Assembly: GCA_963828625.1 (NCBI GenBank)
Contig: CAWHEX010000009.1
Span: forward strand, 434,001 to 498,000
Source: PALSA-894 sp963828625
GTDB lineage: Bacteria; Pseudomonadota; Alphaproteobacteria; Rhizobiales; Xanthobacteraceae
Reading direction: 5' to 3'
Length of the DNA stretch: 64,000 nucleotides
A program made the position numbers and the translations under genes. A model generated the notes under the pieces. It did no database searches, was not told the DNA's origin, and saw nothing but the letters and a program-made list of their open reading frames with translations. Positions 26,601-34,435 of the stretch are shown in pieces. How positions within the stretch are numbered: the stretch's first letter is position 1; each line of letters begins with the position of its first letter.

Positions 26601-27322
26601 TCGATCAGGCGGCCGAGCTTCTGCAGCATCAGGTCGACAACCGCCTGCAGGGCGCGGCGCGTGCGCAGGTCGCGGTGCGCCTTGCGGTCATCTACCTGAT
26701 CGGCCGCAAGCCGGATCGCGCAATCCAGGTGCTGCGTGCCAGCCGCAGCGGCGATCTGCCGAACGAGTTGCGCAATCAGCGCCTGATGCTTGAAGCGCGC
26801 GCGCAATCCGATGTCGGCCGGACGGAGCTGGCGCTCGAGGTCATCGCGAGCATGCAGGGCCGCGAAGCCGAGCGGCTGCGCGCCGATGTCCTGTGGAAGG
26901 GACGGCGCTGGCGCGATGCCGGCGAGCAGATCGAGAAATTCTACGGCGAGCGCTGGCGCGAGTTCGCGCCACTCAGCGAGCCGGAGCGCGCGGACGTTCT
27001 GCGCGCCGCGGTCGCCTATGCGCTCGCCGAGGACGCGATCGGGCTCGATCGCTTCCGCACCAAGTACGGCCCGAAGATGGGCGAGGGGCCCGACCGCAAT
27101 TCCTTCGAGGTGGTCACCGCGCCGTCCAATTCCGGTACGCCGGAATTCGGCGCCGTCGCCAAGGTGGTCGCGGCGGCCGATACGCTCGAAGCGTTCCTGC
27201 GCGATATCCGCGCGAAGTTCTCGGATGCGGGTGGACCGGCGCCGACGTCTCCGGCGCAACCGGCCGTACGCCTGCGACGCCCACACCGCGCGCAGCGGTG
27301 CCCGGCCGGCAAGGCGGGCTAG
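23700..27322 (+). CDS. Large membrane-anchored AMIN-like/TPR protein of the flagellar cluster, two frame breaks
   Basis: Three frames join into one ~1206-residue protein after removing one extra base near 24645 and one near 25582. Layout: membrane segment (VFTIVQLLLIAAVLLLY, residues ~29-46); a beta-rich AMIN-like domain (NGYARLVFTLAEETEADVRL); charged linker; a second beta domain (VSFDFIGKVDVRTFREENNY); an Ala/Pro/Lys-rich linker containing the first break; two further beta segments (ESVRLTFPFAAPTPAAVFRR); then, from ~residue 628, helical repeats of TPR type (RLNLARFYLSRDLASEAKGV, LWRALALAQQGKWSEAREGF). Function is unknown to me. Position and CtrA box suggest a motility role, perhaps as a MotC counterpart. 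The last ~15 residues may also be off-frame. Confidence 0.65.
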
Positions 27323-27345
27323 ACGATAGCGTTGCGGCCGAAGAC

Positions 27346-28955
27346 CTACGCCGCGCCGGCTCCGTTCGATCCCGTTGGGAATTTCAGCACGCGTCCGCGC
27401 TCGCGTTCACGCGGGCGGATGCTCACGATCTGCTCCGCCAGATCGTCCTCGGTGAACGGCTTCGCCAATCTCGGCAGACCCGCTCCCGCGCCCGGCTTCA
27501 TCTCGGCATAGCCGGTGGCGAGCATCACCGGCATGTCCGGCCACTCCTTCCGGATCGCCTCGATCAGCTGGAGCCCGCTCATGTGCGGCATCGCCTGATC
27601 GGTGATGACGAGATCGATCCACTCTTCCTGCCGCAGAATGTCGAGCGCCTGTTTTCCGGACGACGCCGCGAGGCCGGTGTGGCCGAGGTCTTCCAGCATC
27701 GCGACCGTGTTGGTCAGCACGAGCGCGTCGTCGTCGACCGCGAGCACGACGAGCGAGCCGTATTCGATCTCCGTTTCGTCGCGCGTATGCGCAACGGGGG
27801 AGCTGTCCCGCTCTGCTTATCGGCGACGGGCAGCCACACTTCGGCAGTCGTTCCTTCGTCGATGTGGCTTTGCAGCGTGAAGCGTCCGCCGGACTGCTCG
27901 GCCAAGCCGTGCACCATCGACAGTCCGAGTCCGGTGCCCTTGCCCGGGCCTTTGGTGGTGAAGAACGGCTCCATCGCGCGGCCGAGGACCGACGCGTCCA
28001 TACCGGTGCCGGTGTCGGTTACACTGAGGCAGATGTAAGAGCCGGCCTTCAACCCGGCCGTCTGACTTGCCGAAATTTCCTGCTCGCGTGCAGCGATCAC
28101 GATCTGGCCGCCGTCCGGCATCGCGTCGCGCGCGTTCACGGTGAGATTGAGCAGCGCCATTTCAAGCTGGTTCGCATCCGCGCGCACGGACTTGAGCGCG
28201 AGCGGAAAGCGCGTCTCGATGCTGATCGAAGGCCCGAGCGAGCGCTGCAGCAGGTCGGTCATGCCGCGCACCAGGGCGGGGATGTCGACCGCCTCCTGCT
28301 TCAATTCCTGCCGCCGCGCGAAAGCGAGCATGCGCTTGGTCAGCGTCACGCCGCGCTGCGCGCCCTGAACGGCGTTTTCCAGAAGCGACGTGAGCTTGGC
28401 GTCGTCCGGCAGCCGCTTGCGCATCAGTTCGAGACTGCCGAGTACCGCCATCAGGAGATTATTGAAGTCGTGCGCGACGCCGCCGGTGAGTTGGCCGATC
28501 GCATCCATCTTCTGCGACTGAGCCAGCGCCTCGCGCGCCTTGTCGAGCTTCTGCTGCGCCTCGCGCCGCTCGGTCAGATCGCGCGTGATCTTGGCATAGC
28601 CGACGATTTCGCCGGCCGGAGACCGGATCGGGTCGATGACGACGTAAGCCCAGAAGCGGCTGCCGTCCTTGCGCACGCGCCAGCCTTCGGCCTCGAACTT
28701 CCCGGTTTGCGCGGCGGTTTGCAGCGCGCGCGCCGGAACGCCGGCCGCTCGCTCTTCCTCGCTGTAGAAGCGCGAGAAATGCTCGCCGACGATCTCGTCC
28801 GCCGTATAGCCCTTGAAGCGTTGCGCGCCGGGGTTCCAGCTTGTGACGGTGCCGTCGGCGTCGAGCATGTAGATGGCGTAGTCGGTCACCGCCTCGATGA
28901 GCAGGCGATAGCGGCCATCATCCGTCAGCGAGGCCGCCAGTCGGTCGTTTTCCAT
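27346..28955 (-). CDS. PAS-domain hybrid histidine kinase, frame broken near 27800
   Basis: N-terminal PAS domain (YRLLIEAVTDYAIYMLDADG, SWNPGAQRFKGYTADEIVGE), HisKA with QLTGGVAHDFNNLLMAVLGS (phospho-His in AHDFNN), HATPase with LTVNARDAMPDGG and GKGTGLGLSMVHGLAEQSGG. A break near a run of C around 27795-27815 shifts to the receiver domain (VLAVDDDALVLTNTVAMLED, phospho-Asp in DLVITDQAMPHMSG, Lys in LAKPFTEDDL). One missing base restores ~536 residues. There is no membrane segment, so it is probably a soluble sensor. It lies inside the flagellar region but its signal is unknown. Confidence 0.82.
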
Positions 28956-29063
28956 TATGCCCCGGGTACGCGTTGTCTTGTCAGAGAAGCTGCCCCGCTA
29001 CGCGCAAACGGCGCAAAAACGAAAAGGTTCCGAGGACTTGGCGCTTTTCCTGGAGCCGGCGGT

Positions 29064-29804
29064 TTAGCCGCCATAGCTCTGCACCAGACTCCCGGCGACG
29101 AGGTGCCAGCCGTCGACCAGCACAAAGAAGATCAGCTTGAACGGCAGCGATACCACGACCGGCGGCAGCATCATCATGCCCATCGACATCAGCACCGATG
29201 CCACAACGAGGTCGATGATGAGGAACGGCAAAAACAGCAGGAAGCCGATCTCGAACGCGCGCTTGAGTTCCGAGATCATGAACGAGGGCACGAGCACGCG
29301 CAGCGACATGTCCTCCGGCTTCTCGGGCGTGGGCGTGTTCGAGAGGTCCATGAACAGTTTCAGGTCCTTGTCGCGCACGTTCTTCATCATGAAGGCGCGG
29401 AACGGATCGGCGCCACGCTCGAACGCCTGCTCGGGCGTGATCTCGTTCGCCATCAGCGGGCGGATGCCGGCATCGTACGCGGTGACGAAAGTCGGCCACA
29501 TCACGAACGCGGTGAGAAACATCGCCAGCGAGATGATGACGGCGTTCGGTGGCGCGGTCGCGGTGCCGAGCGCGGTGCGCAGCAGCGAGAGCACCACCAC
29601 GATGCGGGTGAACGACGTCACCATTACGAGGATCGACGGCGCGAGCGACAGTACCGTGATGAGCGCGACGAGCTGAAGCACGCGCTCGGTCAGTCCCGCG
29701 CCCTGACCGAAGCTGACGCTGATATCCTGCGCGACGGCAGCCGTTGCGGCGAGCGCGATGCATGCGCCCAATGCAGCGGCCAGCCGGTGACGGCGTGCGA
29801 TCAA
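29064..29804 (-). CDS. fliP: Flagellar type III export protein FliP
   Basis: 246 residues. Signal peptide plus four membrane segments. Typical motifs are RVLQLVALITVLSLAPSILV, MVTSFTRIVVVLSLLRTALG, PEQAFERGADPFRAFMMKNV and VASVLMSMGMMMLPPVVVSL. FliP forms the export gate with FliQ and FliR. It follows fliO by 74 bases on the minus strand, while fliQ and fliR are in the divergent operon. Confidence 0.94.
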   Translation of the reverse strand: MIARRHRLAAALGACIALAATAAVAQDISVSFGQGAGLTERVLQLVALITVLSLAPSILVMVTSFTRIVVVLSLLRTALGTATAPPNAVIISLAMFLTAFVMWPTFVTAYDAGIRPLMANEITPEQAFERGADPFRAFMMKNVRDKDLKLFMDLSNTPTPEKPEDMSLRVLVPSFMISELKRAFEIGFLLFLPFLIIDLVVASVLMSMGMMMLPPVVVSLPFKLIFFVLVDGWHLVAGSLVQSYGG

Positions 29805-29878
29805 GAACGGGTCCCGCGAATCATCGAGCCGCGGCGCGACTCAGTTCGCGGGACGGTACGCGCGATTGAAAGAGGCGG

Positions 29879-30799
29879 CTATGTCTTCTCGGGCGGGCGG
29901 CCGAGCAGGCTCGCCATTTCTTCCTCGAGACTGTCGAGCACGGACTTCGACTTCGCGCCCGCTTGCGCAGCCTCGGCGGGCTTCGCCCCGGGAGCGTCCG
30001 GCGCGGTCGGAGGCGGTGCCTCGGTAGCTGGCGCGAGCTCGGCGGCGCGCGCAGGCATCGGCATGGGAGCAGGGGGAGGAGATGGCCGATCTGCGGCGGG
30101 CCTTTCCGGTGCTGCCCGCTCAGGCGCAGGCCGCTCGGGCATGGGCGGGTTCGGGCGGCGCAACGCCGCCTCGAGTCGCTGCGCCATGTTGGCGAGCGCT
30201 GCGTCCTGCGCGGGAGGCGGAGCCGGGATGAGTTCGGGTGGCTCGGCGGCCGGCACGATCGGCGGCGGCGAGATGCTCGCGGGCAGCGGCGGGCGCGGTG
30301 CGTCCAGCGCGGGACGCGGCGCACGGGCCGGCGGCTCGGGCCGCGGCGGCGGTTCGGGGCGCGTGAAGCTGCTGCGCGGGGGCGGCGATGGCTCCGGCGG
30401 CGTCCAGCTTTCCTCGTCGATCGGCTGCGGACGCGAAGCCTCGGGCGAACGCGGGGCTTCGGGCGCTGCCGGCCGCGGCAGCGGCACGTCGCGCGGTGCA
30501 TTCACCGGCACGGCGCGCACGATATTCTGTTCGACCACGACGTCGCTCGGGCCGCCGATCATCATCAGGTGCTCGACGTTGTCGCGCCGCACCAGCACGA
30601 GGCGGCGGCGTCCGTCGACCGGCACGGCATCGATCACCGCAAGGCGCGGTTGACGCCCGCGTTGCGCGGCCGCGCCCACGCGCGCGCCGCCGAAACGGCG
30701 AATCAGCCAGAAAGTGAAGCCGATGAGCGCAAGGACGATCACGAACGCCACGACAAAGCGCACGATCAGAGAACCCTCTGCGCCAAGCACACTTTCCAT
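29879..30799 (-). CDS. fliO: FliO-like flagellar export protein with long proline-rich tail
   Basis: 306 residues from MESVLGAEGS. One membrane segment (IVRFVVAFVIVLALIGFTFW) is followed by a short cytoplasmic domain (QPRLAVIDAVPVDGRRRLVL, MMIGGPSDVVVEQNIVRAVP) matching FliO. The remaining ~190 residues are Pro/Ala/Arg-rich and low complexity, ending SVLDSLEEEMASLLGRPP. E. coli FliO is ~120 residues, so the tail is the odd part. FliO assists FliP assembly. The start at 30799 has GGGAG and GCGGA before it; the open frame to 30991 covers the promoter region. Confidence 0.85.
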   Translation of the reverse strand: MESVLGAEGSLIVRFVVAFVIVLALIGFTFWLIRRFGGARVGAAAQRGRQPRLAVIDAVPVDGRRRLVLVRRDNVEHLMMIGGPSDVVVEQNIVRAVPVNAPRDVPLPRPAAPEAPRSPEASRPQPIDEESWTPPEPSPPPRSSFTRPEPPPRPEPPARAPRPALDAPRPPLPASISPPPIVPAAEPPELIPAPPPAQDAALANMAQRLEAALRRPNPPMPERPAPERAAPERPAADRPSPPPAPMPMPARAAELAPATEAPPPTAPDAPGAKPAEAAQAGAKSKSVLDSLEEEMASLLGRPPEKT

Positions 30800-30972
30800 T
30801 CCGCAGCTCCCTGCCTGAGGCAGCTCCCATCGCCCGGCCGCAAGGGCGGCCCGGGGCGACTCCAAAGAGATAACGAATTGTAAACGGAATGGGGTGTCCC
30901 CCCAAGTCCTCTGTGGGAACAGCGCTTTTCTGGTTGCTGGCAGCGTTAATGCCGGGGCCGGAAAGGGCCCGT

Positions 30973-30987
30973 TTAACGCCCCATTAA
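30973..30987 (+). promoter_or_regulatory. CtrA box between fliO and flgB
   Basis: TTAA, seven bases (CGCCCCA), TTAA followed by CC: perfect CtrA consensus, 63 bases before the flgB start codon. Nearby at 30938-30952 is a weak sigma-54-like TGGCAG-N5-ATGC, which I do not count. The box probably drives flgB-flgC-fliE-fliQ-fliR-flhB-cckA. Confidence 0.7.
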
Positions 30988-31050
30988 CCATGACCTAGGC
31001 AAAGTCTGCCTACCGCGGGAAGGCGAAATGGGGCTGCGCGGAGGGCCATC

Positions 31051-31449
31051 ATGGCGATTTCGGACATTCCGATCTTTTCGATGCTGCGCACGCGCATGCA
31101 TTGGCATCAGGAGCGTCAGCGGCTGCTCGCCGAGAACGTGACGAATGCCGATACGCCGAACTTCCGCCCGCGCGACCTCGCGGCGCCGGATTTCGGACGG
31201 CAGGTGCAGCAGGCGAGCGGACAACTCCAGCTCGCGCTGACCTCGCCGCAGCATCTCGCCGGGCCGAGCGCCGCCGGCGGCTTCGCGGCGCAGCGGCAGG
31301 GCCAGTACGACGTGAAGCCCGCCGGCAACGCCGTCAATCTCGAGGACGAGATGATGAAGGTGGCGTCGAACCAGATGGACTACCAGGCCGCGGTGTCGCT
31401 CTACAGCCGCAGCATGGGCCTGTTCCGCACCGCGCTCGGCAAGCGCTGA
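31051..31449 (+). CDS. flgB: Proximal rod protein FlgB
   Basis: 132 residues. MHWHQERQRLLAENVTNADT with PNFRPRDL is the rod-protein N-terminal signature, and LEDEMMKVASNQMDYQAAVS the conserved C-terminal helix. It forms the cell-proximal rod with FlgC and FlgF on FliE. First gene of the operon after the CtrA box. Confidence 0.93.
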   Translation: MAISDIPIFSMLRTRMHWHQERQRLLAENVTNADTPNFRPRDLAAPDFGRQVQQASGQLQLALTSPQHLAGPSAAGGFAAQRQGQYDVKPAGNAVNLEDEMMKVASNQMDYQAAVSLYSRSMGLFRTALGKR

Positions 31450-31458
31450 AGGGCCGTC

Positions 31459-31869
31459 ATGGATTTCCTGAAATCGCTCAGCATCGCGGCGTCCGGCCTG
31501 CGCGCGCAGTCCGGGCGCATGCGCGTGATCGCCGAGAACATCGCCAACGCGGACTCCACCGCGCAGCGCGCCGGCGCCAACCCCTACCGTCGCAAGATTC
31601 CGACATTCCGCTCCGAGGTCGATCGCGCGCTCGATGCGCAGACCATCGCGATGGGGAAGGTGCGGCAGGACCCGTCGGACTTCCGCACCAAGTACGAGCC
31701 TGGGCATCCGGCCGCCGACGCGAACGGCTATGTGAAATATCCGAACGTGAATTCGATGATCGAGATGACCGACATGCGCGAGGCGCAACGTTCCTACGAG
31801 GCGAACGTCAACGTCATTACCGCGACGCGCCGCATGCTCCAGCGCACCATCGATCTGCTGCGCGCCTGA
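31459..31869 (+). CDS. flgC: Proximal rod protein FlgC
   Basis: 136 residues. MDFLKSLSIAASGLRAQSGR, AENIANADST and NPYRRKIPTF precede the family motif VKYPNVNSMIEMTDMREAQR and SYEANVNVI. Nine bases after flgB. Confidence 0.94.
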   Translation: MDFLKSLSIAASGLRAQSGRMRVIAENIANADSTAQRAGANPYRRKIPTFRSEVDRALDAQTIAMGKVRQDPSDFRTKYEPGHPAADANGYVKYPNVNSMIEMTDMREAQRSYEANVNVITATRRMLQRTIDLLRA

Positions 31870-31901
31870 GCCGGACGGAAAATCAAAACTAGGAGAACGA
31901 C

Positions 31902-32219
31902 ATGGCGTCGCCGATCACTGCCGCAAATGCCTACGCCAAACTGGCACGGCTCGCCGACCCCGGCGCGGCTGTGTCGAAAGCCGCGTCCGGCGACAACGGC
32001 GGGCAGAACTTCGGCAAGATGGTCACCGACGCGATCGGTTCGGTGGTCGAGGCGGGCAAGAAGTCCGACGGGCTCGCGCAGGGGATGGCGGCCGGCAAGT
32101 CGAACATCGTCGATGTGGTGACCGCCGTGACCGAAACTGAGGTCGCGATCGAAGCGATGGTCTCGGTGCGCGACAAGGTGATCCAGGCCTACGAAGAGAT
32201 CATGCGGATGCCGATCTGA
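31902..32219 (+). CDS. fliE: Hook-basal body complex protein FliE
   Basis: 105 residues. The C-terminal segment NIVDVVTAVTETEVAIEAMV and SVRDKVIQAYEEIMRMPI is the FliE signature. It links the MS ring and export gate to the rod. It has a strong AGGAGA SD, and its stop overlaps the fliQ start (TGATG). Confidence 0.93.
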   Translation: MASPITAANAYAKLARLADPGAAVSKAASGDNGGQNFGKMVTDAIGSVVEAGKKSDGLAQGMAAGKSNIVDVVTAVTETEVAIEAMVSVRDKVIQAYEEIMRMPI

Positions 32220-32482
32220 TGACCGGTCCGGAAGTCCTCGACGTCGCGCGCGATGCGATCATCACGCTGGTGCTGGTCTCGGCGCCGCTGATGCTGGTCG
32301 GCCTCATCGTCGGTGTGGTGATCTCGTTGTTTCAGGCGCTGACGCAAATCCAGGAAATGACTCTGGTTTTCGTTCCGAAGATCCTCGCGATCTTCATCGC
32401 GATGCTGGTCGCGCTCCCCTTCATGGGCGATGTGCTGCAAGGACACATGACACGACTCGCCGCACGCATTATGGGCGGGTAA
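32219..32482 (+). CDS. fliQ: Flagellar type III export protein FliQ
   Basis: 87 residues with two membrane segments (AIITLVLVSAPLMLVGLIVG and VPKILAIFIAMLVALPFMG), joined by the conserved LFQALTQIQEMTL. Part of the FliPQR gate. The start overlaps the fliE stop. Confidence 0.95.
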   Translation: MTGPEVLDVARDAIITLVLVSAPLMLVGLIVGVVISLFQALTQIQEMTLVFVPKILAIFIAMLVALPFMGDVLQGHMTRLAARIMGG

Positions 32483-32503
32483 CCCCACGGGGGTTGGAGC
32501 CCA

Positions 32504-33274
32504 ATGCAGCTCGACGTGTCGTTCCTGCCAGCCTACGGCGCCGCATTCATCCTGATGTTCGCGCGCATCGGCACCATGGTGATGCTGCTGCCGGGGCTCG
32601 GCGAAATGAGCGTACCGGCGCGCGTGCGCCTTGTGGTCGCGCTGCTCCTCACGGCGGTGCTGTTTCCGCTGCATCGCGCGGGTTACACCCTCGATCTGCG
32701 CTCGCCCGGACCGGTGCTGATCGCATTGGGGCAGGAACTGCTGATCGGCGCGGTGCTCGGGATGACGGCGCGCCTCACCATTTCGGCGCTGCAGGTTGCG
32801 GGCTCGGTGATCGCGCAACAGCTCGGCCTCGGCTTCGTCACGGCGGTCGATCCGACCCAAGGCCAGCAAGGGCTGATCCTCGGCAATTTTCTCACGCTGC
32901 TCGGCGTCACGCTGATCTTCGCGACCGACCTGCACCATCTCGTCATCGCGGGGCTGAACGACAGCTACCGGCTGTTTGCGCCGGGCGAAGTGCCGGCGGT
33001 GGGTGACGTGTCCGCGCTGGTGACCAAGACCATCGCGGGCGCATTCCGCGTCGGCATCCAGCTTTCCGCGCCGTTTCTGGTGTTCGGCTTGGTATTCAAC
33101 GTCGCGCTCGGCGTGCTGTCGCGGCTGATGCCGCAGATGCAGGTCTATTTCGTCGCGGTGCCGCTCTCGATCCTGATCGGCTTCCTGATCCTGCTGATCG
33201 TCGTCGGCGCCATGATGGCGAGCTTCCTCGGTTACGTCGGAGGCGTGCTGCACGAGCTCGCCCCTTATTCGTAA
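32504..33274 (+). CDS. fliR: Flagellar type III export protein FliR
   Basis: 256 residues, about six membrane segments, with FARIGTMVMLLPGLGEMSVP, QELLIGAVLGMTARLTISAL and LGVLSRLMPQMQVYFVAVPL. Part of the FliPQR gate. An SD (GGAG) precedes the ATG. Between fliQ and flhB in the same direction. Confidence 0.95.
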   Translation: MQLDVSFLPAYGAAFILMFARIGTMVMLLPGLGEMSVPARVRLVVALLLTAVLFPLHRAGYTLDLRSPGPVLIALGQELLIGAVLGMTARLTISALQVAGSVIAQQLGLGFVTAVDPTQGQQGLILGNFLTLLGVTLIFATDLHHLVIAGLNDSYRLFAPGEVPAVGDVSALVTKTIAGAFRVGIQLSAPFLVFGLVFNVALGVLSRLMPQMQVYFVAVPLSILIGFLILLIVVGAMMASFLGYVGGVLHELAPYS

Positions 33275-33300
33275 GGAAACGCGGTTTTTAGGGGCAGATT

Positions 33301-34371
33301 TTGGCCGACGAACAAGACAACGCCGAACGCACAGAAGACCCGACACAGAAGCGCCTCGACGAGGCGCTCGAACGCGGTGACGTCGTCAAGAGCCAGGAGG
33401 TCAACACCTGGTTCGTGCTCGCCGCCGCCACGCTGATCCTGCTCTCGTTCTCCGGCTCGATGGGTGCCAGCATCACCGCGATGCTGCGCGGCCTCGTGGC
33501 GCAGGCGCATCAGATTCCGGTCGACGGGCGCGGACTGACGCGCGTGATGGAGAAGCTCGGGCTCGAAATCATCGCCGCGGTCGCGATTCCCTTCGCGCTG
33601 CTCACGCTCGCGGCCATCGTCGGCAACATGATCCAGCATCGGCTCGTGTGGTCGGGCGAGAGCCTGAAGCCGAAGCTGTCCAAGATTTCGCCCGGCGCCG
33701 GCTTCAAGCGGCTGTTCTCGAAAATCGCGCTCGCGAACTTCATCAAGGGCCTGATCAAGCTCGCGCTGATCGGTGCGATCATGGCGGCGCTGCTGTGGCC
33801 GAAGCGCAATCAGCTCGACGGGCTGGTGGCGATGGACCCGGCGATCGTGCTGGTGCTGACCAAAACGCTCTCGCTCGAAATGCTCGGTGCGGTGGTCGGA
33901 GCGCTCGCGATCGTCGCGGCCGCGGACTACCTGTTCCAGTACCGCCAATGGTACGAGCGCCAGAAAATGTCCGTGCGCGAGCTGAAAGAAGAATTCAAGC
34001 AGACCGACGGCGATCCCGCAATCAAGGCGAAGATCCGGCAACTGCGCGCCGAACGGATGAAGAAGCGCATGATGGCCTCGGTGCCGAAGGCCTCGGTCAT
34101 CATCACGAACCCGACCCACTACGCGGTCGCGCTGCAATACGATCGCGGCATGAACGCGCCGCTGTGCCTCGCCAAAGGCCTCGACAATATCGCGCTGAAA
34201 ATCAGGGAGATCGCGGCCGAGCACGGCATTCCGGTGATCGAAAATCCGCCACTGGCGCGTGCGCTGCATGCGACGGTCGAGATCGACGAGGAGGTGCCGC
34301 CCGAGCACTACAAGGCGGTGGCCGAAGTGATCGGTTACGTGATGCGGCTACGAGGCGCCGTACGGCCTTGA
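33301..34371 (+). CDS. flhB: Flagellar export switch protein FlhB (TTG start)
   Basis: 356 residues. The N-terminus DNAERTEDPTQKRLDEALER precedes four membrane segments; the cytoplasmic domain carries the self-cleavage motif NPTH in ITNPTHYAVALQYDRG. FlhB switches export from hook to filament substrates after cleavage. The start codon appears to be TTG at 33301, with AGGGG about nine bases upstream; no ATG fits the conserved N-terminus. Confidence 0.93.
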   Translation: MADEQDNAERTEDPTQKRLDEALERGDVVKSQEVNTWFVLAAATLILLSFSGSMGASITAMLRGLVAQAHQIPVDGRGLTRVMEKLGLEIIAAVAIPFALLTLAAIVGNMIQHRLVWSGESLKPKLSKISPGAGFKRLFSKIALANFIKGLIKLALIGAIMAALLWPKRNQLDGLVAMDPAIVLVLTKTLSLEMLGAVVGALAIVAAADYLFQYRQWYERQKMSVRELKEEFKQTDGDPAIKAKIRQLRAERMKKRMMASVPKASVIITNPTHYAVALQYDRGMNAPLCLAKGLDNIALKIREIAAEHGIPVIENPPLARALHATVEIDEEVPPEHYKAVAEVIGYVMRLRGAVRP

Positions 34372-34435
34372 GAAAACGCGCAAAAGGGACGTTTTCGACC
34401 CTTGCGCGGCGCGCGCGCCGCGACACACTGGGCAG

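Noticed and set aside
27864..30653. 929-residue open frame opposite the hybrid kinase, fliP and fliO
   Set aside because: Composition is low-complexity and antisense to three clear genes.
30938..30952. TGGCAG-N5-ATGC before flgB as a sigma-54 promoter
   Set aside because: The -12 element lacks the TT, and a perfect CtrA box lies closer to the gene.
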